DNA of 64,000 bases from Lysobacter arvi (GCA_031216755.1 JARUHG010000002.1:434001-498000); one strand, 5' to 3'. Positions 17,818 through 30,758 are shown, counted from the stretch's first letter. Numbers and translations: made by a program. Notes: generated from the sequence alone by a model not told the origin.

Positions 17818-18318
17818 ATGCATCGTGTCCCTTCCCGTTCTCCCCGCCAGCAGCGCGGTGCCGTGCTGTACGTCGCGCTGATCTTCCTCGTGCTGCTATC
17901 ACTGCTGGGCATCGTCGGCATGCAGGTGGCGGCGCTGCAGGAGCGCATGGCCTCCAACTACCGCGCAGTGAACCTTGCCTTCCAGCGTGCGGAAGGTCTC
18001 GCACGCACGACCGAGGTGCAGGTCGACGCAAACAGCCGATTCACTCCGCGTCCGGGCGAGCGCGACGAGGAGCGTCGCTGCGACGATCCGTCGCCGGTAC
18101 GTGGCAGCGCCTGGGCGGCCCTGCGTTCCAACGACGACGACCCCGATACCGCGCTCGTCGCCACCCGGCTCAACGAATGCACCCCGGGTTTCTCCATCGC
18201 GCAGGGCACCGCGCCAGTGAACGAGAAACCGATGATCTGGCAGGTATCCGCCTTCTCGACCGACCAGGCCGCGTCTCCGACGTCCGACGCCGCGGTCGAA
18301 ACCGTCTTCATGCCTTAA
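17818..18318 (+). CDS. pilX: Type IV pilus minor pilin PilX
   Basis: 166 aa with the N-terminus QQRGAVLYVALIFLVLLSLLGI, the PilX_N pattern, followed by MQVAALQERMASNYRAVNLAFQRAE. As in other PilX proteins the Glu at +5 is absent. Two cysteines sit in the globular part (RRCDDP and LNECTPGF). Start at 17818 gives the standard leader length. It stands between pilW and pilY1, 12 bases before the latter, in the usual order. Confidence 0.9.
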   Translation: MHRVPSRSPRQQRGAVLYVALIFLVLLSLLGIVGMQVAALQERMASNYRAVNLAFQRAEGLARTTEVQVDANSRFTPRPGERDEERRCDDPSPVRGSAWAALRSNDDDPDTALVATRLNECTPGFSIAQGTAPVNEKPMIWQVSAFSTDQAASPTSDAAVETVFMP

Positions 18319-18330
18319 GGGCTTCATTCC

Positions 18331-21300
18331 ATGAATCTCGAACGATTGCTGATCGTCAGCGCGGTGACCGCGGCCACCGCCGGCCTGTTCGCCCTGACAG
18401 ACCTTGGCGCCAACGCCACGCGGCAGGGTGATGGCACGCTCGCGCAGGAACCGATGCACCTGGGCTCCACGGTGCCGCCGAACTTCATCATGGCCATCGA
18501 CGATTCAGGCTCGATGACTTTCCAGACCATGCTTCCGGCGAAGGATGGCGCCGCCTGCTGGAGCAGCAACTCCTTCTATGACGGCGCGGCGCTGCGCACC
18601 TCCGGCAGCTGCAACTACCACTACGTGCTGCCTGGCCCGCGAGCGGGTTCGGGCTACTACGCGATTCCGCCACTGCCGCAATACGCGTTTGCGCGATCGC
18701 CCGACGTAAATCCGTCGTACTACGATCCCGACCAGACGTACACGCCGTGGGTCAAACCCGAAGGCGATTCCTTCGGCAACATGGATCCGAAAGTAGCCAC
18801 GCCGATCGATCCGGGCGATGCCGGGCAGGGTACTGTCAAACTGTTTGAGACCTTCAAAGGGACGGGCAGCACCGAGTACTTCCGGGTACAGGACGGCATG
18901 TACATCCCGAAGGATGTCGAGTATGCCCTCTACGAGTGCATTCGCTACGAAGGCAACCGCTGCCGCGAGAATGGTTGGGTCTGGAAAACATCCGGCGGCT
19001 TTACATGGGGCAATGGCGCCACGAACGTCGCCTTCGCCTACACGCCGGCGATGGTTTACCTGAAGACTGCAACGGCACCGGTCGGCTACACGGCGGTGGG
19101 CTCTGAAATAAAGAATGCCTGCGGCACGGGCTGCTCGCTCTGGGGCTACACCCCCAGTACCGACGAAACCAAGGTGAACTTCGCCAACTGGTTCGCCTAC
19201 TACGGCAATCGCAACCGCGCGATGATCGCCGGACTCACGCTGTCGCTGCGCGATATCTCCACCGACATGCGCGTGGGGTACTTCACCATCAACAGTCGCG
19301 ACGCCCAGGGCAACTATGCTCCTGTGACCATGCGCGAAACCAAGGACCCGCTGCAGAAGAAGGCGTTGATGCAGGACGTGCTCAATCTCGGCGCGAGCGG
19401 CGGTACGCCGAACCGTTTCGCCGTGGCGCACATCGGCAATCAGTTCGACACCAACGCCAACATCATCCAGTTCGCCTGCCAGAAGAATGCGGGCATGTTG
19501 TTCACCGACGGCTACAGCAACACCGGTGGCCCGAACGTACCCGATCCGGCGAACGCGGACCTCGGCATGGGCGTCCCGTTCTCGGACGCGCACTCCAACA
19601 CGCTCGCCGACATCGCGGCGTACTACTACAACAAGCCGCTGCGCGGTACGGCTGCCTTCACCCAGGGGATGGTGCCCGTCGCGAATCCGCAGGTATGCGA
19701 AGGGTCTGACGCGAACGCCAAGAAGGGCGTCGACTGCAACAAGAATCCTCACATGAACTTCTACGGCGTGACGCTTGGCGCGCGCGGCAAGCTGTTCGGC
19801 GTGACGTACGGCCTGAAGCCTGACGGCACGACGGACGGGGCGCTCGCGACGCAGCAAGTGCTCGCACGGACCACGTCACCGGCGTGGGAGGCACGCACGG
19901 ACGACAATCCGAACACGGTCGATGAACTGTGGCACGCCACGATGAACGCACGCGGCCAGTACATCAATGCGCAGACGCCAGCCGACATCACCGCCGCGAT
20001 GCGCAATGTGCTTGCCTCCGTAGGCGTCGGCGCGGGCGTTTCCGGTAGCTTGGCGATCACGGGCTCGCGATTGAGCGTTGGTTCCCTGTCGGTGGTGCCG
20101 CGTTTCGATCGTAACGGCACTGACTGGTACGGCGACATCGATGCGTCGCGCCCCAATCAGGTCACCGATGCCGATGGCAAGGTGAGCTTCACGTACACCA
20201 AGCTGTGGTCGGCTAGCGGCAAACTGCCCGCGGCATCCGCCCGTACCCTGTACTACGGGACGACTGGCACCTCTTCGAAGCCCACCGTGGCCAATTTCTA
20301 TTCGGCCGGGCCGGACTCGCTGGCTGCCTTGTGCGCCAACTATCCGACCGGTCAGTGCGGCCCACAGAACCTGACCAGCACCGACAAGCTCGACGTCACG
20401 GCCACGCAGGCCGTCCAGTACCTTGCCGGTGACACCACGCTTGAAGGCACCAAGCTGCGCCGGCGGACCACGCGGATCGGCGACATCGTCAACTCCACGC
20501 CGATCGTCTCGGCAGGTACGGACGATTACGGCTACGCGCTGCTGCGCAAGTCCGACGGCGGTTTCGAGTACGACCCGTACAATTACACCAAGTACCTGGA
20601 CAGCAAGAAGGACCGCAAGCCGCTCGTCCTCGTCGGCGCGAATGACGGCGTGCTGCACGCCTTCAGTGGCGAAACGGGCGTCGAGCAGTTTGGCTACATC
20701 CCGGCGGCTGTCGTGGGTTACATGGGCAACCTGCTGTTCCCCAACAGTCCCGACTTCCAGCACCGCTATTACGTGGACGGCCCCGTCGTCGTTTCCGACG
20801 CGCTGTTCGGTACGACCTGGAAGACGGTCGCCGTCGGCACTACCGGTGCGGGCGCACGCAGCGTGTTCGGCCTCGACGTGACCAACGCGTCCTCCTTCAC
20901 TGCCAACGACGTGCTGTGGGAGGTCAACGACAAGGTCGAGGGCGAGGTGGGTAAACGCGTGGGCTACGTGCTCGGCAAGCCGGTGATCGTGCCGGTGCGC
21001 GGCAGCGGCGGCCGCCCAGTATGGAAGGCCATCTTCGGCGGCGGTTATGGCAATCGTCTCAATAGTGACCCTGCCACGCTCGGCACGGTAACGCTGTTCA
21101 TTGTCGACATGCAGACCGGTGAGGTGGACTACATCGATGCGAAGGACTCGACCGTGGCGGCTGCCAACGGCCTGGGTAACATCGTTGCGATCGATCGGTA
21201 TACCTACAGCGCAACTGCCAGTGGCTACGTGACCGGGTCGGACGGCATGGTGGACGTCGTGTACGGCGGCGACCTGCAAGGTAACGTCTGGAAGTTCGAC

Positions 21301-22098
21301 CTGACCTCGTCGACCCAGCGCGTCGCTTTCGACGGCAAGCCGTTGTTCACGGCGAAGGGTGGTTCTGGCGAGACGGCGGCCCGCCAGCCCATCACTGGTG
21401 GCTTCGAGGCCGCGGTGGGACCACGCGGCGGCGTGATGGTGCTGTTCGGTACAGGTAGCTTCTCTTTCTTGGGCGACAAGCAAAACAAGTTCGTCCAGAC
21501 ATTCTACGGCGTGCTCGACACCCCCGGTGATTCGACGCATCCATTGACGCGCGCGAACCTGCAGGCCCAGACAATGAATGCCAGCGGCGTCATCACCAAC
21601 ACGACGGTCAATTACTACTCACAGCGCGGCTGGTACCTGGACTTGGGCATCACGTCTGGTGGCGCCTTCGCAGCCGACGGCGAACGCGCAGTGGGATACC
21701 CGAAGATCGAAGGTGGCATCCTGTACTTCACCAGCTATTCGCCGGCGGCCGGCGACGACTGCTCTGGCGGTGGTTCGAACTATCTGTACGGGTTGTCCAC
21801 TCTGAGTGGCGGCGGCGCACTGGGAATCGTGAAAGTGGGCGATCCAAACGGCGCGAGCTTGGGCGAAGGCAAGGGCCGCCTGGGTCTCACAACCGACGGC
21901 TCGGCTCCGGTGAAGGACGTAAGCGTCTTCACCACCGGCAAGCAGGGCGGACTGACCGGTAATCCCGACGACGCCGCGATCGCCAAGTACGACGCGCAAG
22001 GCGATCAGTACTGCATGGCCATCGTCTCGGTGGCTGGTTCGCAACCCCTGTACCGTGTGCGACCCTGCGGTCGTCAATCCTGGAGACAGATCCGATGA
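18331..22098 (+). CDS. pilY1: Type IV pilus tip adhesin / assembly protein PilY1
   Basis: 1255-aa exported protein placed at the pilus tip. A signal-like N-terminal helix (RLLIVSAVTAATAGLFAL) is followed by a von Willebrand A-like region with the MIDAS start AIDDSGSM (residues 55-62). The C-terminal part is the conserved PilY1 beta-propeller: LVLVGANDGVLHAFSGETG, VFGLDVTNASSF, FGGGYGNRLNSD and DVVYGGDLQGNVWKFDL. PilY1 links surface sensing, calcium-dependent retraction control and adhesion in other bacteria. Its stop overlaps the pilE ATG (22095-22098). The variable N-half likely sets species-specific binding. Confidence 0.93.
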   Translation: MNLERLLIVSAVTAATAGLFALTDLGANATRQGDGTLAQEPMHLGSTVPPNFIMAIDDSGSMTFQTMLPAKDGAACWSSNSFYDGAALRTSGSCNYHYVLPGPRAGSGYYAIPPLPQYAFARSPDVNPSYYDPDQTYTPWVKPEGDSFGNMDPKVATPIDPGDAGQGTVKLFETFKGTGSTEYFRVQDGMYIPKDVEYALYECIRYEGNRCRENGWVWKTSGGFTWGNGATNVAFAYTPAMVYLKTATAPVGYTAVGSEIKNACGTGCSLWGYTPSTDETKVNFANWFAYYGNRNRAMIAGLTLSLRDISTDMRVGYFTINSRDAQGNYAPVTMRETKDPLQKKALMQDVLNLGASGGTPNRFAVAHIGNQFDTNANIIQFACQKNAGMLFTDGYSNTGGPNVPDPANADLGMGVPFSDAHSNTLADIAAYYYNKPLRGTAAFTQGMVPVANPQVCEGSDANAKKGVDCNKNPHMNFYGVTLGARGKLFGVTYGLKPDGTTDGALATQQVLARTTSPAWEARTDDNPNTVDELWHATMNARGQYINAQTPADITAAMRNVLASVGVGAGVSGSLAITGSRLSVGSLSVVPRFDRNGTDWYGDIDASRPNQVTDADGKVSFTYTKLWSASGKLPAASARTLYYGTTGTSSKPTVANFYSAGPDSLAALCANYPTGQCGPQNLTSTDKLDVTATQAVQYLAGDTTLEGTKLRRRTTRIGDIVNSTPIVSAGTDDYGYALLRKSDGGFEYDPYNYTKYLDSKKDRKPLVLVGANDGVLHAFSGETGVEQFGYIPAAVVGYMGNLLFPNSPDFQHRYYVDGPVVVSDALFGTTWKTVAVGTTGAGARSVFGLDVTNASSFTANDVLWEVNDKVEGEVGKRVGYVLGKPVIVPVRGSGGRPVWKAIFGGGYGNRLNSDPATLGTVTLFIVDMQTGEVDYIDAKDSTVAAANGLGNIVAIDRYTYSATASGYVTGSDGMVDVVYGGDLQGNVWKFDLTSSTQRVAFDGKPLFTAKGGSGETAARQPITGGFEAAVGPRGGVMVLFGTGSFSFLGDKQNKFVQTFYGVLDTPGDSTHPLTRANLQAQTMNASGVITNTTVNYYSQRGWYLDLGITSGGAFAADGERAVGYPKIEGGILYFTSYSPAAGDDCSGGGSNYLYGLSTLSGGGALGIVKVGDPNGASLGEGKGRLGLTTDGSAPVKDVSVFTTGKQGGLTGNPDDAAIAKYDAQGDQYCMAIVSVAGSQPLYRVRPCGRQSWRQIR

Positions 22099-22547
22099 GC
22101 AACGTTGTAAAGGCCTGTACCGGCAGGGGGGCGCGGGGCTTCACCCTGATCGAGCTAATGATCGTGGTAGCGGTGGTCGCGATCCTCGCGGGCATCGCGT
22201 ACCCGATGTACAACGATGCCGTTCGCAAGAGTCGTCGTGGCCAGGCCAAGGCCGACATGATGGAACTGATGCAGCTGGCCGAACGCTACCGCTCGGTGAA
22301 CGGCACTTACAAAGACTTCGGCAAGCCCGGTGGCGATGGCACTTTGGCCGATGCGTGGGGCAAGTCGCCGCGTACAGGCACCCAGTACTACGTGATCAAG
22401 GCGACGGCGCACACGGTTGACACGTTCGTGCTGGAGGCGCAGCCGATCGCGGGACAGGGGCAGGACAAGGACAAGTGCAAGACGCTGCGGATCGACGCGA
22501 CGGGCAAGAAAGAATCGACCGGCACCGATCCGATCACCTGCTGGTGA
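22095..22547 (+). CDS. pilE: Type IV pilus minor pilin PilE
   Basis: 150-aa type IVa minor pilin. The leader GARGFTLIELMIVVAVVAI has the perfect prepilin peptidase consensus. The helix continues AGIAYPMYNDAVRKSRRGQAKADMMELMQLAERY, close to PilE minor pilins. A C-terminal disulfide loop is formed by KDKCKTLRIDATGKKES and TCW. Last gene of the minor-pilin operon, coupled to pilY1 and followed by a strong terminator. PilE is used here in the Pseudomonas sense (minor pilin), not the neisserial major pilin. Confidence 0.9.
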   Translation: MSNVVKACTGRGARGFTLIELMIVVAVVAILAGIAYPMYNDAVRKSRRGQAKADMMELMQLAERYRSVNGTYKDFGKPGGDGTLADAWGKSPRTGTQYYVIKATAHTVDTFVLEAQPIAGQGQDKDKCKTLRIDATGKKESTGTDPITCW

Positions 22548-22647
22548 CATGCGGCTGCGTGCGAACGCGACCCTTCCATTTCGCGGGGTTAGAGCGCCCT
22601 CAAGGCTTAATAAAGCGCAGTGCTTGCTCATTGGCGTAGCGCAAGAA

Positions 22648-22682
22648 GAAAAGGGCCGCGATTTCTCGCGGCCCTTTTCTTG
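22648..22682. terminator. Terminator after pilE, also facing tRNA-Asn
   Basis: Perfect 14-bp stem GAAAAGGGCCGCGA / TCGCGGCCCTTTTC (22648-22661 and 22666-22679), loop TTTC. A/T-rich arms allow it to stop both the pilus operon (plus) and the tRNA-Asn transcript (minus). Confidence 0.92.
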
Positions 22683-22689
22683 TTCAATC

Positions 22690-22766
22690 TGGCGCCCGAA
22701 GTTGGACTCGAACCAACGACCCCCTGATTAACAGTCAAGTGCTCTAACCGGCTGAGCTATTCGGGC
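22690..22766 (-). tRNA. tRNA-Asn (GTT)
   Basis: Read on the minus strand the 77 bases fold as a cloverleaf: acceptor GCCCGAA with TTCGGGC, D-arm GCTCAGCCGGTTAGAGC, anticodon stem-loop CTGACTGTTAATCAG-type with anticodon GTT, T-arm GTTGGTTCGAGTCCAAC, and an encoded CCA end. Asn is assigned from the anticodon. Confidence 0.95.
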
Positions 22767-22814
22767 GGGGACCGGCATTGTAATGCCTCGGACGGTAAGG
22801 TCAAGCCATGGCGG

Positions 22815-23345
22815 TCAGAAGGCGCATCCGGGATCGGCGGCGCGCGGCCGCTCCGTGCGGATGCGGCCCGGACGGCTGACCACGACGCGGCCCACCTCGC
22901 GTTGCGCGCGGCGTTCGCACAGCAGAATCGTGAGGTTGTTCGTAGCGGTGTAGCCGCTCGGGACGTAGCGCACGCGTTGGCGGCCGCTGGTGCTCCGCAG
23001 TGTGAATGCGTGCGGATCGATGGTGAACCGATGCAGGACATCGGACGGCCTTTCAGGCTGGTCGAGGCCTCGGCGGTCGCGGTAGAGGATCCATCCTTCT
23101 TCCCAGACCGAATCCTTCCGACAGGTCAGGCCGTTCGCGCTCGGGCATACCGTGACCGGGATTCGCCGCGACACCGATGCCATGCGGGCGCTCGCCAGCG
23201 ACGAGCCGAGCAGGTGGAGGGCGGTGGTGCCTCGGGTCCGCATCATCAATGCGCCGAACTGCGGCCAGGCCAGGGCGGCGCAGATTCCGAGCACGGCGAG
23301 CGTGACCATCAGTTCAGGGAGCGTGAGGCCGCGGGCGCGGTCCAT
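22815..23345 (-). CDS. fimT: GspH/FimT-family pseudopilin
   Basis: 176-aa prepilin-like protein with leader DRARGLTLPELMVTLAVLGI: Gly at -1, Leu at +1, Glu at +5. It has the GspH/FimT pattern, including a helix ending LLGSSLASARMASVSRRIPVTVCPS, and cysteines in TVCPSANGLTCRKDS, ILLCERR and ADPGCAF. It stands alone, separated from the minor-pilin operon by tRNA-Asn and pointing the other way. FimT proteins bind DNA in natural transformation in Legionella and Xanthomonas relatives; a role in DNA uptake is possible but unproven here. Confidence 0.82.
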   Translation of the reverse strand: MDRARGLTLPELMVTLAVLGICAALAWPQFGALMMRTRGTTALHLLGSSLASARMASVSRRIPVTVCPSANGLTCRKDSVWEEGWILYRDRRGLDQPERPSDVLHRFTIDPHAFTLRSTSGRQRVRYVPSGYTATNNLTILLCERRAQREVGRVVVSRPGRIRTERPRAADPGCAF

Positions 23346-23488
23346 GGCATCGATGCGCGTGGGGTGGAGCCACAGCGTCGCGATTGGCGCCGGATCGCGG
23401 CATCGCCGCAGGCCGCCGGGCAGGGTAGGGAAACGGCGTTTCCGCCCCCATCCATAAGGCCGTCTACACTGAGGAATTTTCCGGAGCC

Positions 23489-25528
<2,040 letters not shown>

Positions 25529-25564
25529 ACCGGGCCGTGGACATGGCTCGGCGCGCGCCCCCTG

Positions 25565-25593
25565 TTGCCGCGGCCCGGCCGACGGTTTACACT
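25565..25593 (+). promoter_or_regulatory. Promoter for tRNA-Val
   Basis: TTGCCG (25565-25570) and TACACT (25588-25593) are separated by exactly 17 bases, a sigma-70-type pair 61 bases before the tRNA-Val 5' end. Confidence 0.6.
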
Positions 25594-25654
25594 GCGCGCC
25601 CCTCGACGAGCGGTTGGCGGCGAAGGGAAGTCCGGAGCCATCCGGCGCGAATCC

Positions 25655-25729
25655 GGGCGGTTAGCTCAGCGGTAGAGCACTACCTTGACATGGTAGGGGT
25701 CACAGGTTCGAACCCTGTACCGCCCACCA
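25655..25729 (+). tRNA. tRNA-Val (GAC)
   Basis: 75-base cloverleaf: acceptor GGGCGGT with ACCGCCC, D-arm GCTCAGCGGTAGAGC, anticodon arm CTACCTTGACATGGTAG with anticodon GAC, T-arm ACAGGTTCGAACCCTGT, and an encoded CCA. Confidence 0.96.
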
Positions 25730-25912
25730 CTACACAGTGGTTTCGAACGGCGTGATCCTCGCGGGTCGCGCCGTTTGTCTTTGTGCCGGAGACGGGTGCG
25801 CGCCCGCCGTTGACTTGGCTGGCGGCAGGCTCAACACTTTCCGGATGACGGGCACGCCGCCCGGAAGACGACCCCAGGTGGCCCGCGACAAACCGCCGGC
25901 CGAGCGTGCGAC

Positions 25913-25939
25913 ATGAGCACTACCATCGCCCACTGCTGA
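25913..25939 (+). CDS. Candidate thrS leader peptide (8 aa, two adjacent Thr codons)
   Basis: ATG AGC ACT ACC ATC GCC CAC TGC TGA encodes MSTTIAHC. It ends 23 bases before a strong terminator hairpin and 127 bases before thrS, which charges tRNA-Thr. Two consecutive threonine codons directly before an intrinsic terminator fit a ribosome-mediated attenuator. No strong ribosome-binding site is visible, only GAG about nine bases upstream, so the call is tentative. An alternative antiterminator fold is not obvious by eye. Confidence 0.4.
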   Translation: MSTTIAHC

Positions 25940-25961
25940 ACGCCGGCGACGCCTCCTTCGG

Positions 25962-25985
25962 ACGGCGCCGCGGCGCCGTTTTTCG
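25962..25985 (+). terminator. Terminator/attenuator in the thrS leader
   Basis: An 18-base perfect palindrome ACGGCGCCG/CGGCGCCGT (25962-25979) folds as a 7-bp stem with loop CGCG and runs into five T residues (25979-25983). It lies between tRNA-Val and thrS. It may end the tRNA-Val transcript, attenuate thrS, or do both. The remaining 336-base gap holds nothing else I can name. Confidence 0.75.
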
Positions 25986-26065
25986 TTTCCGGAACTCCCT
26001 CCCCCGCGCGGCCTCCGGTCGCGCCGACATCCCACCAGCCAGCCGCGCATCGCGCGCCCGCACCC

Positions 26066-27967
26066 ATGATCGCCATCACGCTCCCCGACGGCAGCCGCCG
26101 CGAATTCGAAAACCCCGTTTCCGTGGCCGACGTGGCCGCGTCCATCGGCGCCGGCCTGGCCAAGGCCGCGCTCGCCGGCAAGGTCGACGGCAAGCTGGTC
26201 GACACGAGCTACCGCATCGATCGCGACGCCTCGCTCGAGATCGTCACCGACAAGCATCCCGACGCACTGGACGTTCTGCGCCACTCCACGGCGCACCTGC
26301 TGGCCCAGGCCGTGCAGCGCCTGTACCCGGGCGCGCAGGTCACCATCGGCCCGGTGATCGACAACGGCTTCTACTACGACTTCGCCTACGAGCGTCCGTT
26401 CACGCCCGAGGACCTGCCCGCCATCGAGGCGGAGATGCAGAAAATCGTCAAGGAGTCGCTCCCCGTCTCGCGCAGCGTGAAGTCGCGCGACGACGCGGTC
26501 GCGTTCTTCCGCGGACTGGGCGAGGCGTACAAGGCGGAGATCATCGAGTCGATCCCGGCCAACGAGGACCTGTCGCTCTACAGCCAGGGCGAATTCACCG
26601 ACCTGTGCCGCGGCCCGCATGTGCCGTCCACGGACAAGCTCCGCGCCTTCAAGCTGATGAAGGTGGCCGGCGCGTACTGGCGCGGCGATCACAACAACGA
26701 GATGCTCAGCCGCATCTACGGCACCGCGTGGCTCAACGACAAGGACCTCAAGGCCTACCTCACGCAGCTGGAAGAAGCCGAGAAGCGCGATCACCGCAAG
26801 ATCGCCAAGGCGCAGGACCTGTTCCACCTGCAGGAAGAAGGCCCGGGCCTGATCTTCTGGCATCCGAAGGGCTGGTCGATCTGGCAGGTCGTCGAGCAGT
26901 ACATGCGCCGCGTGTATCGCGAAACGGGCTATGGCGAAGTGCGTTGCCCGCAGATCCTGGACGTGTCGCTGTGGCAGAAGTCCGGCCACTGGGACAACTA
27001 CAAGGACAACATGTTCTTCACCGAATCGGAGAAGCGCACGTACGCGCTCAAGCCGATGAACTGCCCGGGCCACGTGCAGGTGTTCAACCAGGGGCTGCAC
27101 AGCTACCGGGACCTGCCGATCCGCTATGGCGAGTTCGGCGCCTGCCATCGCAACGAACCGTCGGGTGCGCTGCACGGCATCCTGCGCGTGCGCGGCTTCA
27201 CGCAGGACGACGGCCACATCTTCTGCACCGAGGACCAGATCGAGTCCGAGGTGCGCGCCTTCCACGAGCAGGCGTTGAAGGTGTACGGCGATTTCGGCTT
27301 CACCGACATCCAGATCAAGATCGCGCTGCGGCCGGATTCCCGGCTGGGCGACGATGCCACCTGGGACAAGGCCGAGAACGCGCTGCGTTCGGCGCTCAGT
27401 GCGGCCGGCGTGGAGTGGCAGGAGCTGCCGGGCGAGGGCGCGTTCTACGGCCCGAAGATCGAATACCACCTGCAGGACGCCATCGGCCGCACCTGGCAGC
27501 TGGGCACGATGCAGGTGGATTTCATGATGCCCGGCCGCCTCGGCGCCGAGTACGTCGACGAACACAGCCAGCGCCGTCACCCGGTCATGCTGCACCGGGC
27601 CATCGTGGGCTCGATGGAGCGCTTCATCGGCATCCTGATCGAGCACCATGCCGGCCAGTTCCCGGCCTGGCTGGCCCCGGTCCAGGCGGTGGTCATGAAC
27701 ATCACCGACGCCCAGGCCGAGTACGTCGACGAAATCCGGAAATCCCTTGCAAATCAAGGCTTCCGGGTCCATTCCGATTTGCGCAACGAGAAGATCGGCT
27801 ATAAGATCCGCGAGCACACGCTGCAGCGGGTGCCCTATCTGCTGGTGATCGGCGACCGCGAGAAGGAAAACGGGCAGGTCGCCGTCCGGACGCGGGGAGG
27901 GGAGGATCTGGGGACGATGTCCGTCGCCGATTTCGCCTCGCGTTTGCGCAGTGAGGGCGTACAGTAA
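26066..27967 (+). CDS. thrS: Threonine--tRNA ligase
   Basis: 633-aa class II synthetase. An N-terminal TGS domain ([20 protein letters not shown], residues 2-60) is followed by the editing domain with the [19 protein letters not shown] zinc motif and the [11 protein letters not shown] segment. The catalytic core holds [43 protein letters not shown] and [12 protein letters not shown]. The anticodon-binding domain ends [14 protein letters not shown]. Head of thrS-infC-rpmI-rplT-pheS-pheT-ihfA. No strong ribosome-binding site precedes ATG 26066, and a leader with terminator stands upstream. Confidence 0.97.
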   Translation: MIAITLPDGSRREFENPVSVADVAASIGAGLAKAALAGKVDGKLVDTSYRIDRDASLEIVTDKHPDALDVLRHSTAHLLAQAVQRLYPGAQVTIGPVIDNGFYYDFAYERPFTPEDLPAIEAEMQKIVKESLPVSRSVKSRDDAVAFFRGLGEAYKAEIIESIPANEDLSLYSQGEFTDLCRGPHVPSTDKLRAFKLMKVAGAYWRGDHNNEMLSRIYGTAWLNDKDLKAYLTQLEEAEKRDHRKIAKAQDLFHLQEEGPGLIFWHPKGWSIWQVVEQYMRRVYRETGYGEVRCPQILDVSLWQKSGHWDNYKDNMFFTESEKRTYALKPMNCPGHVQVFNQGLHSYRDLPIRYGEFGACHRNEPSGALHGILRVRGFTQDDGHIFCTEDQIESEVRAFHEQALKVYGDFGFTDIQIKIALRPDSRLGDDATWDKAENALRSALSAAGVEWQELPGEGAFYGPKIEYHLQDAIGRTWQLGTMQVDFMMPGRLGAEYVDEHSQRRHPVMLHRAIVGSMERFIGILIEHHAGQFPAWLAPVQAVVMNITDAQAEYVDEIRKSLANQGFRVHSDLRNEKIGYKIREHTLQRVPYLLVIGDREKENGQVAVRTRGGEDLGTMSVADFASRLRSEGVQ

Positions 27968-28034
27968 CGCCTGCAGCCTGACATGACTCCGGCCGCCCCG
28001 GGCGGCCGGCACGATCCAAACCGGAGATTGCAAC

Positions 28035-28559
28035 ATCAGTACCCCCGAGAAGCCGAATCGCAAGAACCTGGAAATCCGCGTACCGCGCGTGCGCGTGATC
28101 GGCAGCGATGGCGAAATGATCGGCGTGCTTTCGCGCGACGAAGCCCTGCGCATGGCCGAGGACGAGGACCTGGACCTTGTCGAGATCCAGCCCAATGCCG
28201 ATCCGCCGGTCTGCAAGATCATGGACTTCGGCAAGTTCCGCTTCGAGATGCAGAAGAAGGCCAACGAGGCCAAGAAGAAGCAGAAGCAGGTCGAGATCAA
28301 GGAACTCAAGTTCCGTCCCGTGACCGACGAGGGCGACTACCAGATCAAGCTGCGCAACATGCGCCGTTTCCTGGAGGAAGGCGACAAGGTCAAGGTGAAC
28401 ATCCGCTTCCGCGGTCGCGAGATGAGCCACCAGGAACTGGGCCGCGAGATGGCTGCGCGCATCGAGGCCGACCTGGGCGACGAGATCGTGATCGAGTCCC
28501 GGCCGCGCCTGGAAGGCCGCCAGATGGTCATGATGATCGCGCCGAAGAAGAAGACCTGA
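28035..28559 (+). CDS. infC: Translation initiation factor IF-3, AUC start codon
   Basis: IF-3 binds the 30S subunit and checks the initiation codon. The N-domain contains [31 protein letters not shown], the linker [19 protein letters not shown], and the C-domain [32 protein letters not shown]. No ATG gives the conserved N-terminus. ATC at 28035 does ([16 protein letters not shown]), with GGAGA at 28023-28027 seven bases upstream. Rare starts (AUU, AUC, AUA) are the known basis of IF-3 autoregulation, so the ATC is likely real. GTG at 28089 would remove conserved sequence. 174 aa. Confidence 0.92.
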   Translation: MSTPEKPNRKNLEIRVPRVRVIGSDGEMIGVLSRDEALRMAEDEDLDLVEIQPNADPPVCKIMDFGKFRFEMQKKANEAKKKQKQVEIKELKFRPVTDEGDYQIKLRNMRRFLEEGDKVKVNIRFRGREMSHQELGREMAARIEADLGDEIVIESRPRLEGRQMVMMIAPKKKT

Positions 28560-28581
28560 GCTTTTCTTCGATGTTCGCAGG

Positions 28582-28614
28582 ACGGGCCGCTCGATGCGGC
28601 CCGTTTCCGTTTCC
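28582..28614 (+). terminator. Terminator-like hairpin after infC
   Basis: ACGGGCCGC-TCGAT-GCGGCCCGT (28582-28604) followed by TTCCGTTTCC. A 9-bp stem with a modest T tract; probably partial termination, after which rpmI uses its own promoter. Confidence 0.6.
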
Positions 28615-28662
28615 AGGCCCGGTGGCCCGGCGGCGCCCGGATGCGATACCTAACGCGCTGAA

Positions 28663-28691
28663 TTGCAAAGGGTTCCGGTTGCCTGCATAAT
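28663..28691 (+). promoter_or_regulatory. Internal promoter for rpmI-rplT
   Basis: TTGCAA (28663-28668), a 17-base spacer and CATAAT (28686-28691) form a near-consensus sigma-70 promoter about 175 bases before rpmI, downstream of the infC hairpin. Confidence 0.65.
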
Positions 28692-28699
28692 GGCCGGCC

Positions 28700-28865
28700 C
28701 GGTTTGCCGGGATTTGCAGTTCGTTTTACCAGGAACCTGTCTTGATTCCTTTGGGATCAAAGACTTACAAGCCGGCAAGGGCAGGACGGAAAGAGTGGTT
28801 GCGTCTCCAGCGAGACGCACAGGCCACCGCCCAGGCCAGTCATCGAAATCCGAAAGGACATCGCA
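28700..28865 (+). promoter_or_regulatory. rpmI-rplT mRNA leader with stable hairpin (possible L20 autoregulatory leader)
   Basis: The leader between the promoter and rpmI contains a perfect 8-bp hairpin TGCGTCTC-CAGC-GAGACGCA (28800-28819). In E. coli and Bacillus L20 represses its own operon by binding the mRNA leader. The placement fits, but I cannot match a specific L20 leader fold, so function is inferred. Confidence 0.4.
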
Positions 28866-29063
28866 ATGCCCAAGATCAAGACCAATCGGGCGGCGGCCAA
28901 GCGCTTCCGGAAGACCGCTTCCGGCAAGTACAAGTGCGGCCACGCCAACAAGAGCCACATCCTCACCAAGAAGGCGACCAAGCGGAAGCGCAACCTGCGG
29001 CAGACGAACCATGTTCGTGCCGAGGACGCGGGCCGTCTGGACCGCATGCTGCCGTATCTCTGA
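28866..29063 (+). CDS. rpmI: 50S ribosomal protein L35
   Basis: 65-aa basic protein [20 protein letters not shown], an unmistakable L35 N-terminus, with [23 protein letters not shown] behind it. It is a structural protein of the large ribosomal subunit. The ribosome-binding site AAAGGA precedes ATG 28866. rplT follows 13 bases downstream of its stop, and L35 and L20 are co-regulated in most bacteria. Confidence 0.97.
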   Translation: MPKIKTNRAAAKRFRKTASGKYKCGHANKSHILTKKATKRKRNLRQTNHVRAEDAGRLDRMLPYL

Positions 29064-30647
<1,584 letters not shown>

Positions 30648-30758
30648 AGCACGGGTTCGCAGTTCGAGGTCCGGGGCTCGATGTAAAGCCCGCTCGCGCT
30701 CCGATGCCCGCGTCTTCCTGCGAACTCCGAATAACGAATCCCGAATCCCGGCTTTCAA

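Noticed and set aside
22417..22731. 104-codon plus-strand ORF ending near tRNA-Asn
   Set aside because: Runs through the pilE terminator and antisense tRNA-Asn; its end (RPKLDSNQRPPD) is a known artefact of translated tRNA sequence.
25730..28309. 859-codon ORF on the minus strand
   Set aside because: Antisense to thrS and infC; no conserved features.
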